From positions 1 through 60,442 of the IMG/VR virus record IMGVR_UViG_3300035158_000136: a stretch of 60,442 nucleotides of DNA, one strand, 5' to 3'. The position numbers and the translations under genes are program-made. This DNA is from a virus. This document shows positions 24,547 to 34,056 of the stretch, piece by piece. The notes under the pieces were generated by a model. That model had not been told where the DNA came from and searched no databases. It saw only the letters and a program-made list of their open reading frames with translations. The stretch's first letter is position 1. The number at the start of each line of letters is the position of its first letter.

Positions 24547-25268
24547 ATCAGCGTCAAATAGAGCGCAGAAAGCGATTCGCTGCAATGCGCAGACGACAAT
24601 TGGAGCGCGAGGAGCGGCAAGATCCGCAGCAGCGCGCCGAATGTGTTGTCGGTAAGACACCACGTGGGCCGTGGGGCGGAGATCCAAATCGAAACCAGCG
24701 TCATCGCTGGGTTGATCAACCCATGTTCCAGGGTGGTTCATTTGCTGTCGAGCACATTCGTGATGGCGAAGTGATTGGACGACATGAGTTCCCCAATGGC
24801 ATCGTCAATGAGGGACTCAACAACAACCTGAACGTGTACTTTGACAGTGGTACGCAGCGTACCGCTTGGTACATGGGTTTGATCGATAATTCCGGTTATT
24901 CGGCTCTCGATGCGACGGACATTTACGACGACATCAATCAAGTCGGTAACGGTTGGGATGAGTTCGACGACTACACCGATGCTAACAACGGTGACAGTGC
25001 GACAACTCGTCCCGAGTGGCCACCGGATGCGGCCTCCGGCCAGTCAATTACCAACACCACGACCAAGGCCATTTTCGACATTACGGCCTCGGGTACGGTG
25101 AAGGGTATCTTCATTGCCGGTGGTACGAATGCGCAGACGAAAAATGACCATACAGCCGGAACGGCCAATACGTTGTGGTCAACGGCTTTGTTCAGTGGTG
25201 GCGATGTGACGGTTCAGAACGGTGACCAGTTGAAGGTGACCTACACGGTCAACGCTTCGACTACGTAA
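24543..25268 (+). CDS. Virion protein with basic N-terminus
   Basis: A 241-residue protein with a very basic, Arg-rich first 40 residues (QIERRKRFAAMRRRQLEREER). A beta-rich body follows (HEFPNGIVNEGLNNNLNVYFDSGTQRTAWYMGLIDN, TTTKAIFDITASGTVKGIFIAGG). The body resembles phage tail or head fibre domains that present loops to the cell surface. The ATGA overlap with the tape measure supports coupled tail assembly. A terminator follows. Confidence 0.5.
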   Translation: MNQRQIERRKRFAAMRRRQLEREERQDPQQRAECVVGKTPRGPWGGDPNRNQRHRWVDQPMFQGGSFAVEHIRDGEVIGRHEFPNGIVNEGLNNNLNVYFDSGTQRTAWYMGLIDNSGYSALDATDIYDDINQVGNGWDEFDDYTDANNGDSATTRPEWPPDAASGQSITNTTTKAIFDITASGTVKGIFIAGGTNAQTKNDHTAGTANTLWSTALFSGGDVTVQNGDQLKVTYTVNASTT

Positions 25269-25288
25269 TCACTGAGCCTAAAATCAAG

Positions 25289-25322
25289 CCGGGGTAGGCT
25301 CACCACCTACCCTGGTTTCTTT
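25289..25322 (+). terminator. Terminator between tail genes
   Basis: CCGGGGTAGG (25289-25298) pairs with CCTACCCTGG (25306-25315) over 10 bp with one G-T, then TTTCTTT. A dyad-like sequence (TGAGCCTAAAATCA) lies just upstream at 25273-25286. Confidence 0.75.
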
Positions 25323-25340
25323 CCAAAATGGAGAGTGATC

Positions 25341-26372
25341 ATGACCCTGCTTTGGATCGAAGGTTTCGAAACATATGGCGATACCGATGGTGTTGCGCCT
25401 GATGGTATGGAAGAACGTTACTCTTCCACTTATCGTATTGATTTTACGGACATTGAAGCAGGGCGCATCGCTGGCCATCGTTGGTACACGAACACGAGTT
25501 CCGTTCCGTATATTCGGACCAAGAGTTTTGGGTCCATTACGGAATGGATTGTTGGGTTTGCTTTCAAAGCAGAGCAACTCAGCAACATGAAGATCATGAC
25601 CACGTTCGAACCTGGTGCTCTTGAAGGCGTCAATTTGAGATTAACCGCAGCCGGGGAATTTGCGGTCTATCGTCTCAATAGCTTGTTGGGAACGACCAGT
25701 GGTATTAGTCTTTCGGCTGATACGTGGTGTTATCTCGAATTACGTTGCTTGATCCATAACACTGCCGGTGAGGTTGAACTCAAAGTCAATGAGACACAGG
25801 AGCTTAACCTCACTGGTCAGGATACTCGTCGAGGCGGTATTGCCGAGACGAACCAATTCCAATTCCAAGGAAGCTCGACGTATCCCAACAATTTCAGTTT
25901 CGATGACATTTATATCCTGACTACGACAGGAAGCAATAACAACGACTTTCTTGGAAACTCGCGTGTTGACGCGATATTCCCGAATGCCGCTGGTGATGCA
26001 TCTGACTTTACACCCGATTCCGGTTCAAACTATGATCGAGTGGACGAGAATCCGCCTGACGGTGACACCAGTTACGTTGAATCTAGTACGGCCGGACACC
26101 AAGACCTTTACAACTATGAGTCTGTGTTGGCCGGAACGGTCGGCATCAAGGGTATTCAAATCAATACTGAATGTCGAGAGACGGATGCTCAGAACTACGA
26201 TTTGAAAACGCTCGTCAAATCTGGTGCAACGACGGATGCGGACGCCGGTCAGTCGATTGGTACAACGAGCTACAAATCGTTGCATCGAATTGTGGAAGAA
26301 GATCCAAATACGTCCGCTGCCTGGACCGCGGGCGGAGTCAATAACGCACAATTCGGTGCGGAGGTCGCTTAA
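25341..26372 (+). CDS. Lectin-like tail protein paralogue A
   Basis: A 343-residue protein with GGAGAG before ATG 25341. The opening TLLWIEGFETYG, a central jelly-roll pattern (AGEFAVYRLN, TWCYLELRCLIHNTAGEVELKVN) and FSFDDIYILTTTGSNNNDFLG suggest a LamG/ConA-like carbohydrate-binding fold. The C-terminal region (SYVESSTAGHQDLYNY, GIKGIQINTECRETDAQNYDLKTLV) is shared with two following paralogues. Role: cell-surface binding at the tail. Confidence 0.65.
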   Translation: MTLLWIEGFETYGDTDGVAPDGMEERYSSTYRIDFTDIEAGRIAGHRWYTNTSSVPYIRTKSFGSITEWIVGFAFKAEQLSNMKIMTTFEPGALEGVNLRLTAAGEFAVYRLNSLLGTTSGISLSADTWCYLELRCLIHNTAGEVELKVNETQELNLTGQDTRRGGIAETNQFQFQGSSTYPNNFSFDDIYILTTTGSNNNDFLGNSRVDAIFPNAAGDASDFTPDSGSNYDRVDENPPDGDTSYVESSTAGHQDLYNYESVLAGTVGIKGIQINTECRETDAQNYDLKTLVKSGATTDADAGQSIGTTSYKSLHRIVEEDPNTSAAWTAGGVNNAQFGAEVA

Positions 26373-26374
26373 TC

Positions 26375-27403
26375 ATGGCTCTTCTCTGGATTGAAGGCTT
26401 TGAGGCTTTTAACACTGCCGGTAACATTCCTAGCACAATGACTAGGAAATACGCGGCCACCAACCGTGTGAGTAATACACACATTGGTGCTGGTCGTGTA
26501 GCTGGCTTGGCGTGGAAAGCTGATACTAGCGCAGTTCCGTATATCACGACCAAGGATCTTGGCGGTACTATCACTACGATTATCGTAGGATTTGCTTTTA
26601 AAGCTGAGAGACTATCTTCGCAGACGTTTCTGAAATTCTTCGAGACTGGTTCCGTAGCCGGTATGGAATTGCGTCTTAATTCTTCCGGTGCGCTTTCTGT
26701 ATATCGGACGTCAACGCATCTTTCGTCAACGGCCAGTGGTATAATCTCTGCGAATACTTGGTACTATATCGAGTTTAAGTACACTATCAATAACACGACC
26801 GGCAGCTATACACTCAAAGTCAACGAAGAACAACTCATCAATGAGACAAGTAAGGATACGCAGCAAGGTGGCACCGCGGATATTGACGCCGTAAGGTTCC
26901 AAGGAAGTGCTCTTTACCCAGATAACTTTTGGTTCGATGACGTCTACATCTGCGATGACAGCGGCTCCGTCAACAATGATTTTCTTGGGAACTGCCGAGT
27001 CGATGATCTTTTGCCGAATGCGGCTGGTGATCAGACTGATTTTACCCCCAGCGATGGTTCAAACTATGCCGCAATGGATGAAGTGCCGCCCGATGACGAC
27101 ACGACGTATGTTGAATCTTCGACATCCACAGATCAGGATCTCTACAACTACACGTCGATGCCGACGGTGGGTACGATTCATGGCGTCCAGATCAATACGA
27201 TGGTTCGGGAAACCGATGCCTCTGATTTTACACTCAAAACGTTGATCAAGACCGGAACGACGACAAGCGCCGACTCGGCACAGGCGATTGCTGGTCAAAC
27301 CTATGAAGTATTACGCAGGGTCGCAGAGCAAGATCCTGACACATCGTCCGCCTGGACTGAGAGTGGCTTGAATGGTGCTCAATTCGGCCTGGAGGTAGGT
27401 TAA
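26375..27403 (+). CDS. Lectin-like tail protein paralogue B
   Basis: A 342-residue paralogue (MALLWIEGFEAFNTAG, FAFKAERLSS, TWYYIEFKYTINNTTGSYTLKVNEEQ, FWFDDVYICDDSGSVNNDFLG). It is separated from A by only 2 nt and similar over the whole length, so arose by tandem duplication. A one-mismatch dyad lies at 27223-27236. Likely a copy with altered binding loops. Confidence 0.65.
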   Translation: MALLWIEGFEAFNTAGNIPSTMTRKYAATNRVSNTHIGAGRVAGLAWKADTSAVPYITTKDLGGTITTIIVGFAFKAERLSSQTFLKFFETGSVAGMELRLNSSGALSVYRTSTHLSSTASGIISANTWYYIEFKYTINNTTGSYTLKVNEEQLINETSKDTQQGGTADIDAVRFQGSALYPDNFWFDDVYICDDSGSVNNDFLGNCRVDDLLPNAAGDQTDFTPSDGSNYAAMDEVPPDDDTTYVESSTSTDQDLYNYTSMPTVGTIHGVQINTMVRETDASDFTLKTLIKTGTTTSADSAQAIAGQTYEVLRRVAEQDPDTSSAWTESGLNGAQFGLEVG

Positions 27404-27405
27404 TC

Positions 27406-28428
27406 ATGGCTCTTCTCTGGATCGAAGGTTTCGAGGGTTTTGGTACTACTGGTGCGCCGCAAGGCGTAGAAGAGAAGTACCTTGAAACTCATCGAATCAG
27501 CTTCACGGTACTCGACACAGGCCGTTTGGCGGGTTATGCCTGGAAATCAACCACCAGTTCCAATCCGCAAATCACAACAGAGCATCTCGGTGGTGCTTCA
27601 ACTATCGTTGTCGGCTTTGGCTTCAAGGTGAACAGGGTTGTCAGTAACCTCAGTATTTTTGAATTCTATGAGCCAGGCAAAACTTTGGGAATGAATCTCC
27701 AGATCATTGGGGATGAACTCAGAGTTCGACGCGGCAGCACAACTCTTGCCACCACGTCTACGCTCAATCTCCAGGTTGATACTTGGTATTACATCGAGTT
27801 CAAAGTCACAGTCCACAACTCGGCTGGTGCTTACGAACTTCGAGTCGATGAAACAACGGAGTTAAGTGCCTCAAGTATTGATACACAGGCAAGCAGTTTC
27901 GCTCAAATTGATCTTGCAAAATGGATTATGCCGTCGTCTTCTCTTGACCATATGTGGTTTGACGACATTTATATCTTGGACAACTCAGGTTCAAACAATA
28001 ACGATTTCCTTGGGAAGTGTCGTGTTGATGGGATTCTTCCAGACGCTGCCGGTGATCAGACTGATTTTACCCCCAGTGCTGGTGCGAACTACGCGGCAAT
28101 GGATGAAAACCCTGACGATGGCGATACGACTTATGTGGAGTCGGATACAGCGACTGATCAGGATCTCTACAACTACGCTTCAATGCCTGCCAGTATTGGC
28201 GGTGTCAGAGGCGTTCAAATCAATACGCTGGCAAGGTTGACTGACGCAGAGAGTTTCGACCTCAAAACACTTGTCAAGTCTGGAACGACAACGGACGCTG
28301 ATTCAGGTCAACCGGCAACGAACGACTACCGTGTACTGCGACGAATTGTTGAAGAAGATCCTGACACATCTGCACTCTGGACCGAGAGCGGCATCAATGC
28401 GGCCCAATTTGGCCTTGAAGTAGGATAA
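27406..28428 (+). CDS. Lectin-like tail protein paralogue C
   Basis: A 340-residue paralogue (LLWIEGFEGFGTTG, WYYIEFKVTVHNSAGAYELRVDE, MWFDDIYILDNSGSNNNDFLG, DLKTLVKSGTTTDADSG). Two nucleotides separate it from B. The three paralogues keep their framework but differ in the central strands, as expected for surface-binding variants. Confidence 0.65.
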   Translation: MALLWIEGFEGFGTTGAPQGVEEKYLETHRISFTVLDTGRLAGYAWKSTTSSNPQITTEHLGGASTIVVGFGFKVNRVVSNLSIFEFYEPGKTLGMNLQIIGDELRVRRGSTTLATTSTLNLQVDTWYYIEFKVTVHNSAGAYELRVDETTELSASSIDTQASSFAQIDLAKWIMPSSSLDHMWFDDIYILDNSGSNNNDFLGKCRVDGILPDAAGDQTDFTPSAGANYAAMDENPDDGDTTYVESDTATDQDLYNYASMPASIGGVRGVQINTLARLTDAESFDLKTLVKSGTTTDADSGQPATNDYRVLRRIVEEDPDTSALWTESGINAAQFGLEVG

Positions 28429-28432
28429 GATC

Positions 28433-29683
28433 ATGGCTCTTCGTGGCACGCAACAAGTCACTGAAGCCGCGGCTGGCGGTGCGGGTAAACTGCGCGGAAC
28501 TCGGCAAATTGTCGAGATTTTGACCTCGCAGAAAGAACCGATCAATAAGAGTATTTCGCAGTCTCTGATTTTCTCTCAGAGCGCCAGCGCCGATACCATT
28601 CAGAAGACGGTTGCTCAGAGTCTCGAATTCAGCCAGTCTACGGCTATTGCGTTCAAACTCAGTGTTGCTCCGTCCGCACAGGCTCTACAATTCGGACATA
28701 GTGCTGGGTCCGATCGTGTTTCAAAAGAAGTGTCACAGACACTTCAATTCTCACAGTATGCATCTGACGGTATTCCGATTGAAGAGAGTCTCACACAGAG
28801 TCTTGTTTTCAGTCAAACCGCAACGCCAGGACTTTACGCATCAACAACTACGCAGTCACTTGTCTTTACTCAGAATGCTGCTGCTGGTAAAATCATTCCT
28901 GGCGGTATTGAGCGAAGCACATCCAGCAACTTAGTATTCTCACAAACTGCAACAGAAGTTAAGATTCTTGCGACGGCTACGGCTGCGGCAGGAACTAGTG
29001 GTCTTGTCTTTAGTCAGTATGCTGGCTTCCCGACTGAAGTCCAGATCCCACACTCGATCATCTTTTCGCATGTTCTCAATGTCGAGGTTGATCGTCTTGT
29101 TGAACACACGGTGGTCTTCACGCAGGATCAAATTGAATATAATCACGATGCGGTAAGAAGTGCTTCAAACGGCCTTGTTTTCACGCACTCTTTTGTGTAT
29201 ATTGACGATGTAAGCCTCTGCACCTATGATCCTAAGGTCGGAGCAAACAATGATCCAAATGCGCCGACGCCGCCGTCTGCAACGGCTCCGACGCTCACGA
29301 GACAGAGCACAGTAACTCTATTTTATCCGACTGTCAGCCCGACAGTTACGGTTGAAATTAGAGCACCAAATCTCGGCGATCGCGATAGATTAAGTCAGAT
29401 GCGGATTCAGCGTGAATCACGAGGCGGTACGCTGCAAATCTTTGCTGATCCGACGTGGCCGAAGCTGCAAATCCTGGCATTGCAGTTCATGGGGTTGACT
29501 GAAGGCGAAGCACTGGAAGTGCAAAGTTTCTTCATTTCCACGCTGGGACAAACAGTTGGATTCACCGATTGGGAAGGACGAACGTGGCACGGTATTATTG
29601 TGACACCAGATGAGCCCTTTATTCGTAACGGACGAACGTGTCGTGTAGATATTTCCTTCGAGTTTGAAGGTGAGTTACAATGA
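28433..29683 (+). CDS. Tail protein with repeat region and distal-tail domain
   Basis: A 416-residue protein with three parts. Residues 1-35 hold two LRGTRQ repeats like those of the 5672 protein. Residues 40-260 contain about ten degenerate SQSLxFSQxA repeats. Residues 280-416 form a beta-rich domain (TVEIRAPNLGDRDRL, RESRGGTLQIFADPTWPKLQIL, VGFTDWEGRTWHGIIVTPDEPF). The last part resembles distal or minor tail proteins with a conserved Trp/Asp box. An adapter carrying the lectin-like fibres is plausible. Confidence 0.6.
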   Translation: MALRGTQQVTEAAAGGAGKLRGTRQIVEILTSQKEPINKSISQSLIFSQSASADTIQKTVAQSLEFSQSTAIAFKLSVAPSAQALQFGHSAGSDRVSKEVSQTLQFSQYASDGIPIEESLTQSLVFSQTATPGLYASTTTQSLVFTQNAAAGKIIPGGIERSTSSNLVFSQTATEVKILATATAAAGTSGLVFSQYAGFPTEVQIPHSIIFSHVLNVEVDRLVEHTVVFTQDQIEYNHDAVRSASNGLVFTHSFVYIDDVSLCTYDPKVGANNDPNAPTPPSATAPTLTRQSTVTLFYPTVSPTVTVEIRAPNLGDRDRLSQMRIQRESRGGTLQIFADPTWPKLQILALQFMGLTEGEALEVQSFFISTLGQTVGFTDWEGRTWHGIIVTPDEPFIRNGRTCRVDISFEFEGELQ

Positions 29684-30081
29684 GCGTAAGATTTGGCGGT
29701 CCATATCCAGGTGTCCAAACATACGTGTTCCTTCCGAATCCTGAGTTTGGGGACTCGGAAGGTTACACAATGGACTTGGATCGTAAGCGTAGTATGGATA
29801 ATACGCTATACACGTATGTCAGATCAAAGGACGGCCGGAAGCGCCTACAGATGCGATTTCGCATGACTCGCATGAAAGCGCTTGAGTTTCGGGCGTTTCT
29901 GCTCGCTTATTATCGAACAAAGATCGAACTTCTCGATCATGAGGATCAGCTCTGGATTGGGTGGATCACAACGAATCCAAACGAGTTTGAGAACGCTAGT
30001 TATTTTGCCTCGCCCAATCCGGGCCTGACCGGTGAAACGTACGCAAGTATCCAGATTGAATTTGAGGGAACGAAGCAATGA
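29680..30081 (+). CDS. Minor tail protein
   Basis: A 133-residue protein overlapping the previous stop. LYTYVRSKDGRKRLQMRFRMTRMKALEFRAFL and LLDHEDQLWIGWITTNPNEFENA echo the distal domain of the preceding protein (grafted W and D-x-x-x-W box). A distal tail ring subunit is likely. Confidence 0.5.
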   Translation: MSVRFGGPYPGVQTYVFLPNPEFGDSEGYTMDLDRKRSMDNTLYTYVRSKDGRKRLQMRFRMTRMKALEFRAFLLAYYRTKIELLDHEDQLWIGWITTNPNEFENASYFASPNPGLTGETYASIQIEFEGTKQ

Positions 30082-33000
30082 GAACAATCTCAGCCAATGG
30101 CTTAGCAAAACTGGCCGAGAAACAGGGTACGGAACCCGTTATCATTCTCGAAGTGCAATGGGCTGATGATGCCTCTGTGATGCGATATGGCGACACTGAA
30201 GTCCCTGGAGAAAGCGTCAGCGGCACCATTCTGGAAGTCGGTGGCCTTGATAATGTGATCACTATTAGCGGTGTGTCGCAAGGCACCGTAGGTGACTCGC
30301 AGCAATTGACCTTTACGCTTGATGATACTGATGGCAGCGTCAAGAATATCCTTGACCAGACTGACGTACACAAGCGGCCAGCTTGGGTGTATCAATGGTA
30401 TAAGGGTCTTGATTTCTCTGATCGATTTCTTCTCTTCAAGGGCCTGATCTCTAGTCCAATCGAATGGCATGAGGGCGACCGCACTGTTCGATTCGACGTG
30501 ATGCAACAGATCGAGGATATTGAGTATGGTTTCTCGATCGAGCAGGGAAATTTCGAGTACGTTGACCCTTCATTGATTGGCAAGGCATGGCCTCTCTGTT
30601 TCGGAACGCCGATCCATGTTCCCGCTCTCCGTACGCGCTCGCCGTACACCGGCATCTTGCAGACGCCGTTCGGTATCGCTGATTTTACACTCGCTGCACG
30701 ACTTGAACAGTTAAAGAGTGTTTGCTGCCCTCTTGTGTTCCGAGGATTCCATATCCGGCTAACGCTGTCTGGTCAGACGGCGCATACTGTCTTTATGCCT
30801 GAGCCGGGCTGCTATTGTCGTAAGAAGGGGACAATTGCAGAGTGGGAGGCTGAGCTAGCGCTGCAAAACAGCTACTCAATTCAGCCGGGACAGACGCTCC
30901 AAATCATCAATGGGGAGCTGTTTCCGCAGAACCAGATCATCAACATCAAGGTCTGTGACGCGGCGGTTCTTAGAGGGACGTTCGCTGGCAAGACATTCAC
31001 CGTGCTTTCGGCGACACACCCGCAGGAGTTTGAACTCACAGTTCCTCCTGTCAAGTCGCGAACGGTCTGTGCAGTGCGGTCTTTGAATCTATTGAACCCA
31101 GGCGGGTTCGCCGGTGGCGATATCCCACAATACGCCTCACGTGACCAGGTTCTGTTTCACATCACGCGATGCGGTGAAACAGATGATAGTCACGGTCTAG
31201 GTTGGGAGTACCTTGCGACGTTCCCGCACGCGGATTTCTATTGGGCGGAGCCGGGCTGCGAGGTAGTCCTGGTCGGGAACGAGGAAATTCCGTACATCTG
31301 CAACATTCTGCCTAGCACCATTTTGCGTGTGGCGGCGTACCGCACGTTCCCGGATACTGGCGTCAGACAGCTTGTGTCGGTGCCGACCAGTCGGTACACC
31401 ACGAGGATTACCGATTTCGGCGGTTACAACGTCACCGAGGTCGTTATGAACAAGCCCTTGAGCCGGTACGGCGAGGGTTATGAGGACGACATTTATGTAA
31501 CGTTGACGTCAAGTGTCGGACCAAACACCGTTGACATTTTGATCTGGCTGATCAACAAGTATACGTCGTTCAGTTACGACTCAACGACGTTCAACGCTGT
31601 CAAGACGAAACTGACAGAGTATCCGATGCACTTCCCGTTACTGGACCGTGGCAATATTCTCGATTTGCTTCGAGATATTGCTTTCCAGGCGAGGTGCGCG
31701 CTTATCCTCCGAAATGATACGTTTTATCTTATCTACTTGAGTGAAGAACCGTCTTCTGATTTTACAATCAATGAGACTGATGTCCTACCGGAAACGTTTG
31801 TGCTTTCGCACACTGAGACGGAAGAGCTTGTCACCAAGTTTGTTGCAAGATGGAAACATGATCACGCGATCGACGATCCCAACACTGCAATTTACCGGTA
31901 CAATGTGGCGCGCTATGGGACTCAGGAGCAGGAATTCGATTTCTTCGCTCTTGACCACATACAGCTTGTTGAAAAGACGGCTACATTTTGGCTGATTCGT
32001 ATGGCCAACACTTGGCGCAAGATTCAATGTCGAACGCCATTGACGAAGCTGCAAGCTGAAGTCTTCGACATTGCCAGCGTAACGCTGCCAGATTTTTCAC
32101 TGAGCACAATAAAATGCATTGTAGAGGAGGCTACGTACAATTCCGAGAATCACGAGATTGATTTTGTTCTCTGGACACCAGTTCGATCTGGAGAACAAAG
32201 TGCTTACGATTTTGCGTGGCCTGCCAACATTGATACTACACTCATTTTCCCGACCATCGAGGATCATCAACAAGGCAAGGCTGGCGGTAGTGGCCCGAAT
32301 GTTGATGTCGAGCCGCCGGGAAGTCACCCACTGGCCGCACCGCAGGGATTCACAGCACACTTCCAGACCACGAACTGTGGTCGGCGTGCTGGTGTTGCGC
32401 CCATTACGCCTCCTGGTGATCCTGGCAACCCGTACTGTCGGCCGGACCAGGGAGACTCGCAGCCGTCCGACCAAGATGATCAAGCGCCCACGAAAGAGGT
32501 ACCGGGCTCCGGTGAGACTGATGTCGGCACCGCTAAGAACCCGATCGGAGCACGTAGCTCTGAAATCATCGACGTGGAGCAAGCGCTCGCTGAGCAGGAA
32601 GCGCAGAGTCAAGGCAACACGAACGCCAACAATCCCAACTCGGGCGATGGTGGCGGTGGTGACGGTGACCAAGACCCAATGGACAGCTTGCCGGAAGAGC
32701 CACCTGACTGCTCGGCTGGTGTGAGATTCTGCGTCTCTGACGTGGGTATCGTTAAGAAAGAAGACGATACAATCTCAGCCGAAGAAGGCGATATGGGTCA
32801 AGCCCTTGGCTTCGGTGTGATCGACGTTGCTGAGAAATGTTCGAATATCTGGTTCAACTCGCGAGAGGCGGCCGACGCTTATGGTGCAGCTCTCAAGGAA
32901 TTGGCCAATTCGTACAATGCAACTGTTGGTCAGCCGTGGATTGTGGGCGCGCTAAGTGGTCGATTGACTCTGATCGACAAGTGGGGACCGGAATGTGAAG

Positions 33001-33098
33001 AGCCGCCTGAGGATGAGCGTGCTATGAACGCCGGTAGCCGACCTGGTGACCCGCAACGATGGGAAGATATCAAAGACATCAACGACGAATGGCTATAG
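30078..33098 (+). CDS. Tail hub/tip protein
   Basis: A 1006-residue protein at the end of the tail gene block. The N-terminal 200 residues (PVIILEVQWADDASVMRYGD, VITISGVSQGTVGDSQQLTFTLDDTDGS, FLLFKGLISSPIEWHEGDRTVRFDVMQ) fit the baseplate hub domain found in phage tip proteins. A beta-rich middle and a Gly/Asp/Pro-rich stretch (about residues 740-900) follow. It would form the tail tip with the distal ring. An exact size match to TipJ or gp27-type proteins cannot be shown without a search. A one-mismatch dyad lies at 31025 and another at 31757. Confidence 0.65.
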   Translation: MRTISANGLAKLAEKQGTEPVIILEVQWADDASVMRYGDTEVPGESVSGTILEVGGLDNVITISGVSQGTVGDSQQLTFTLDDTDGSVKNILDQTDVHKRPAWVYQWYKGLDFSDRFLLFKGLISSPIEWHEGDRTVRFDVMQQIEDIEYGFSIEQGNFEYVDPSLIGKAWPLCFGTPIHVPALRTRSPYTGILQTPFGIADFTLAARLEQLKSVCCPLVFRGFHIRLTLSGQTAHTVFMPEPGCYCRKKGTIAEWEAELALQNSYSIQPGQTLQIINGELFPQNQIINIKVCDAAVLRGTFAGKTFTVLSATHPQEFELTVPPVKSRTVCAVRSLNLLNPGGFAGGDIPQYASRDQVLFHITRCGETDDSHGLGWEYLATFPHADFYWAEPGCEVVLVGNEEIPYICNILPSTILRVAAYRTFPDTGVRQLVSVPTSRYTTRITDFGGYNVTEVVMNKPLSRYGEGYEDDIYVTLTSSVGPNTVDILIWLINKYTSFSYDSTTFNAVKTKLTEYPMHFPLLDRGNILDLLRDIAFQARCALILRNDTFYLIYLSEEPSSDFTINETDVLPETFVLSHTETEELVTKFVARWKHDHAIDDPNTAIYRYNVARYGTQEQEFDFFALDHIQLVEKTATFWLIRMANTWRKIQCRTPLTKLQAEVFDIASVTLPDFSLSTIKCIVEEATYNSENHEIDFVLWTPVRSGEQSAYDFAWPANIDTTLIFPTIEDHQQGKAGGSGPNVDVEPPGSHPLAAPQGFTAHFQTTNCGRRAGVAPITPPGDPGNPYCRPDQGDSQPSDQDDQAPTKEVPGSGETDVGTAKNPIGARSSEIIDVEQALAEQEAQSQGNTNANNPNSGDGGGGDGDQDPMDSLPEEPPDCSAGVRFCVSDVGIVKKEDDTISAEEGDMGQALGFGVIDVAEKCSNIWFNSREAADAYGAALKELANSYNATVGQPWIVGALSGRLTLIDKWGPECEEPPEDERAMNAGSRPGDPQRWEDIKDINDEWL

Positions 33099-33108
33099 GA
33101 GAACAGCA

Positions 33109-33432
33109 ATGGGTTGTGGCGGTTGTAATCAACAAAAAGACGTACCACGAGACGCTCCGGTTTCCCGAAAGTCGTTCGTGGTACGTCCCGATGGGAGTCT
33201 GCTTTTTGACGGCATTGCGCCGAATATGGGTGGCTTTGCGCACGACCCTAATAATCCACGACGCCTGATTCCCGATATACGTCCGTGCAAGTTTCGGATT
33301 GTTGCACCGTATTTGTTGCAGAATGGCAAGTACACTGTTATGAGTAAGTGTAACCATCCTGATTCTGAAATCAGAAATCAGGATGTGAACATGGAAATCT
33401 GCAAACAATGCAAGCTACCGGATCTGGCGTAG
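33109..33432 (+). CDS. Small Cys-rich protein at end of tail operon
   Basis: A 107-residue protein starting MGCGGCNQQKD with AGGAGA upstream, and a C-terminal CNHPDSEIRNQDVNMEICKQCKLP. Two Cys/Cys pairs suggest zinc binding. It converges with the exonuclease gene and overlaps it by 18 bp. A nested palindrome with a one-mismatch dyad (33360-33373) lies in the gene. Confidence 0.5.
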   Translation: MGCGGCNQQKDVPRDAPVSRKSFVVRPDGSLLFDGIAPNMGGFAHDPNNPRRLIPDIRPCKFRIVAPYLLQNGKYTVMSKCNHPDSEIRNQDVNMEICKQCKLPDLA

Positions 33433-34056
33433 CACCATCCGTTTATACACTTCTCCGGTAGCGATGCAATCTTGAAGCGCATCGTGGGCTCCATGATTCT
33501 TGATGTCAAGCTGTGAACAAAGATACGCTAGGTTTGATTTCGGGAATGGGGCCTTGTGCTGGTGAGTTGTCATCGGATCGTGGTAGTGTGCGTCGTTGAG
33601 ATATTGTGCTGTCGGTAAGGTGTCCCGATACCAGGGATGGAAAATTGAGTCATAGGTCTTCGGACCAAGCCAGTCGATTATGAACCCACGGTCGAAAACC
33701 CAATTCTGAGCCACCGGGGCGAGCTTTTTACCTTCTGGTAATAGCGCGTCCCGTTTCTGCGTATCTGTTTTGAGAGCTTCAAACCAATCGTCGAACATAT
33801 CGGCAGCGTCGAAAGGATCAAGAGCCCGTTGTTGTAACTGAGCGAACTTGAGACGGTTGACCTTGAGCGCCTTAGGGTCGATATTCTCAGGTCGCTTCGG
33901 CTTCATGTCCACGTAAAATGGAAGGACGCGCTTATCCGGTTCTAGAAATTCGTTCAAAATCAGAACACAGACTTGTACGACATCATGGTGACCGGGTATG
34001 AATCCGGTCGTTTCGACATCGACAACGGCCAACAGGTTTCCGTTTAGGTGGATCAT
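33415..34056 (-). CDS. DnaQ-like 3'-5' exonuclease
   Basis: A 213-residue protein of the DEDDh exonuclease family. Exo I is VVDVETTGF near residue 12. Exo II is the NWVFDRGFIIDWL segment near 118-130, and exo III the GAHDALQDC segment near 188-197. It would proofread replication or degrade host and template ends. It overlaps the dNMP kinase start by 4 bp, so the leftward genes form an operon headed by the primase-helicase. Confidence 0.8.
   Translation of the reverse strand: MIHLNGNLLAVVDVETTGFIPGHHDVVQVCVLILNEFLEPDKRVLPFYVDMKPKRPENIDPKALKVNRLKFAQLQQRALDPFDAADMFDDWFEALKTDTQKRDALLPEGKKLAPVAQNWVFDRGFIIDWLGPKTYDSIFHPWYRDTLPTAQYLNDAHYHDPMTTHQHKAPFPKSNLAYLCSQLDIKNHGAHDALQDCIATGEVYKRMVLRQIR

Noticed and set aside
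33360-33388. Terminator in the nested palindrome of the Cys-rich gene
   Set aside because: No T-tract follows and it is inside coding sequence; better explained by the dyad.
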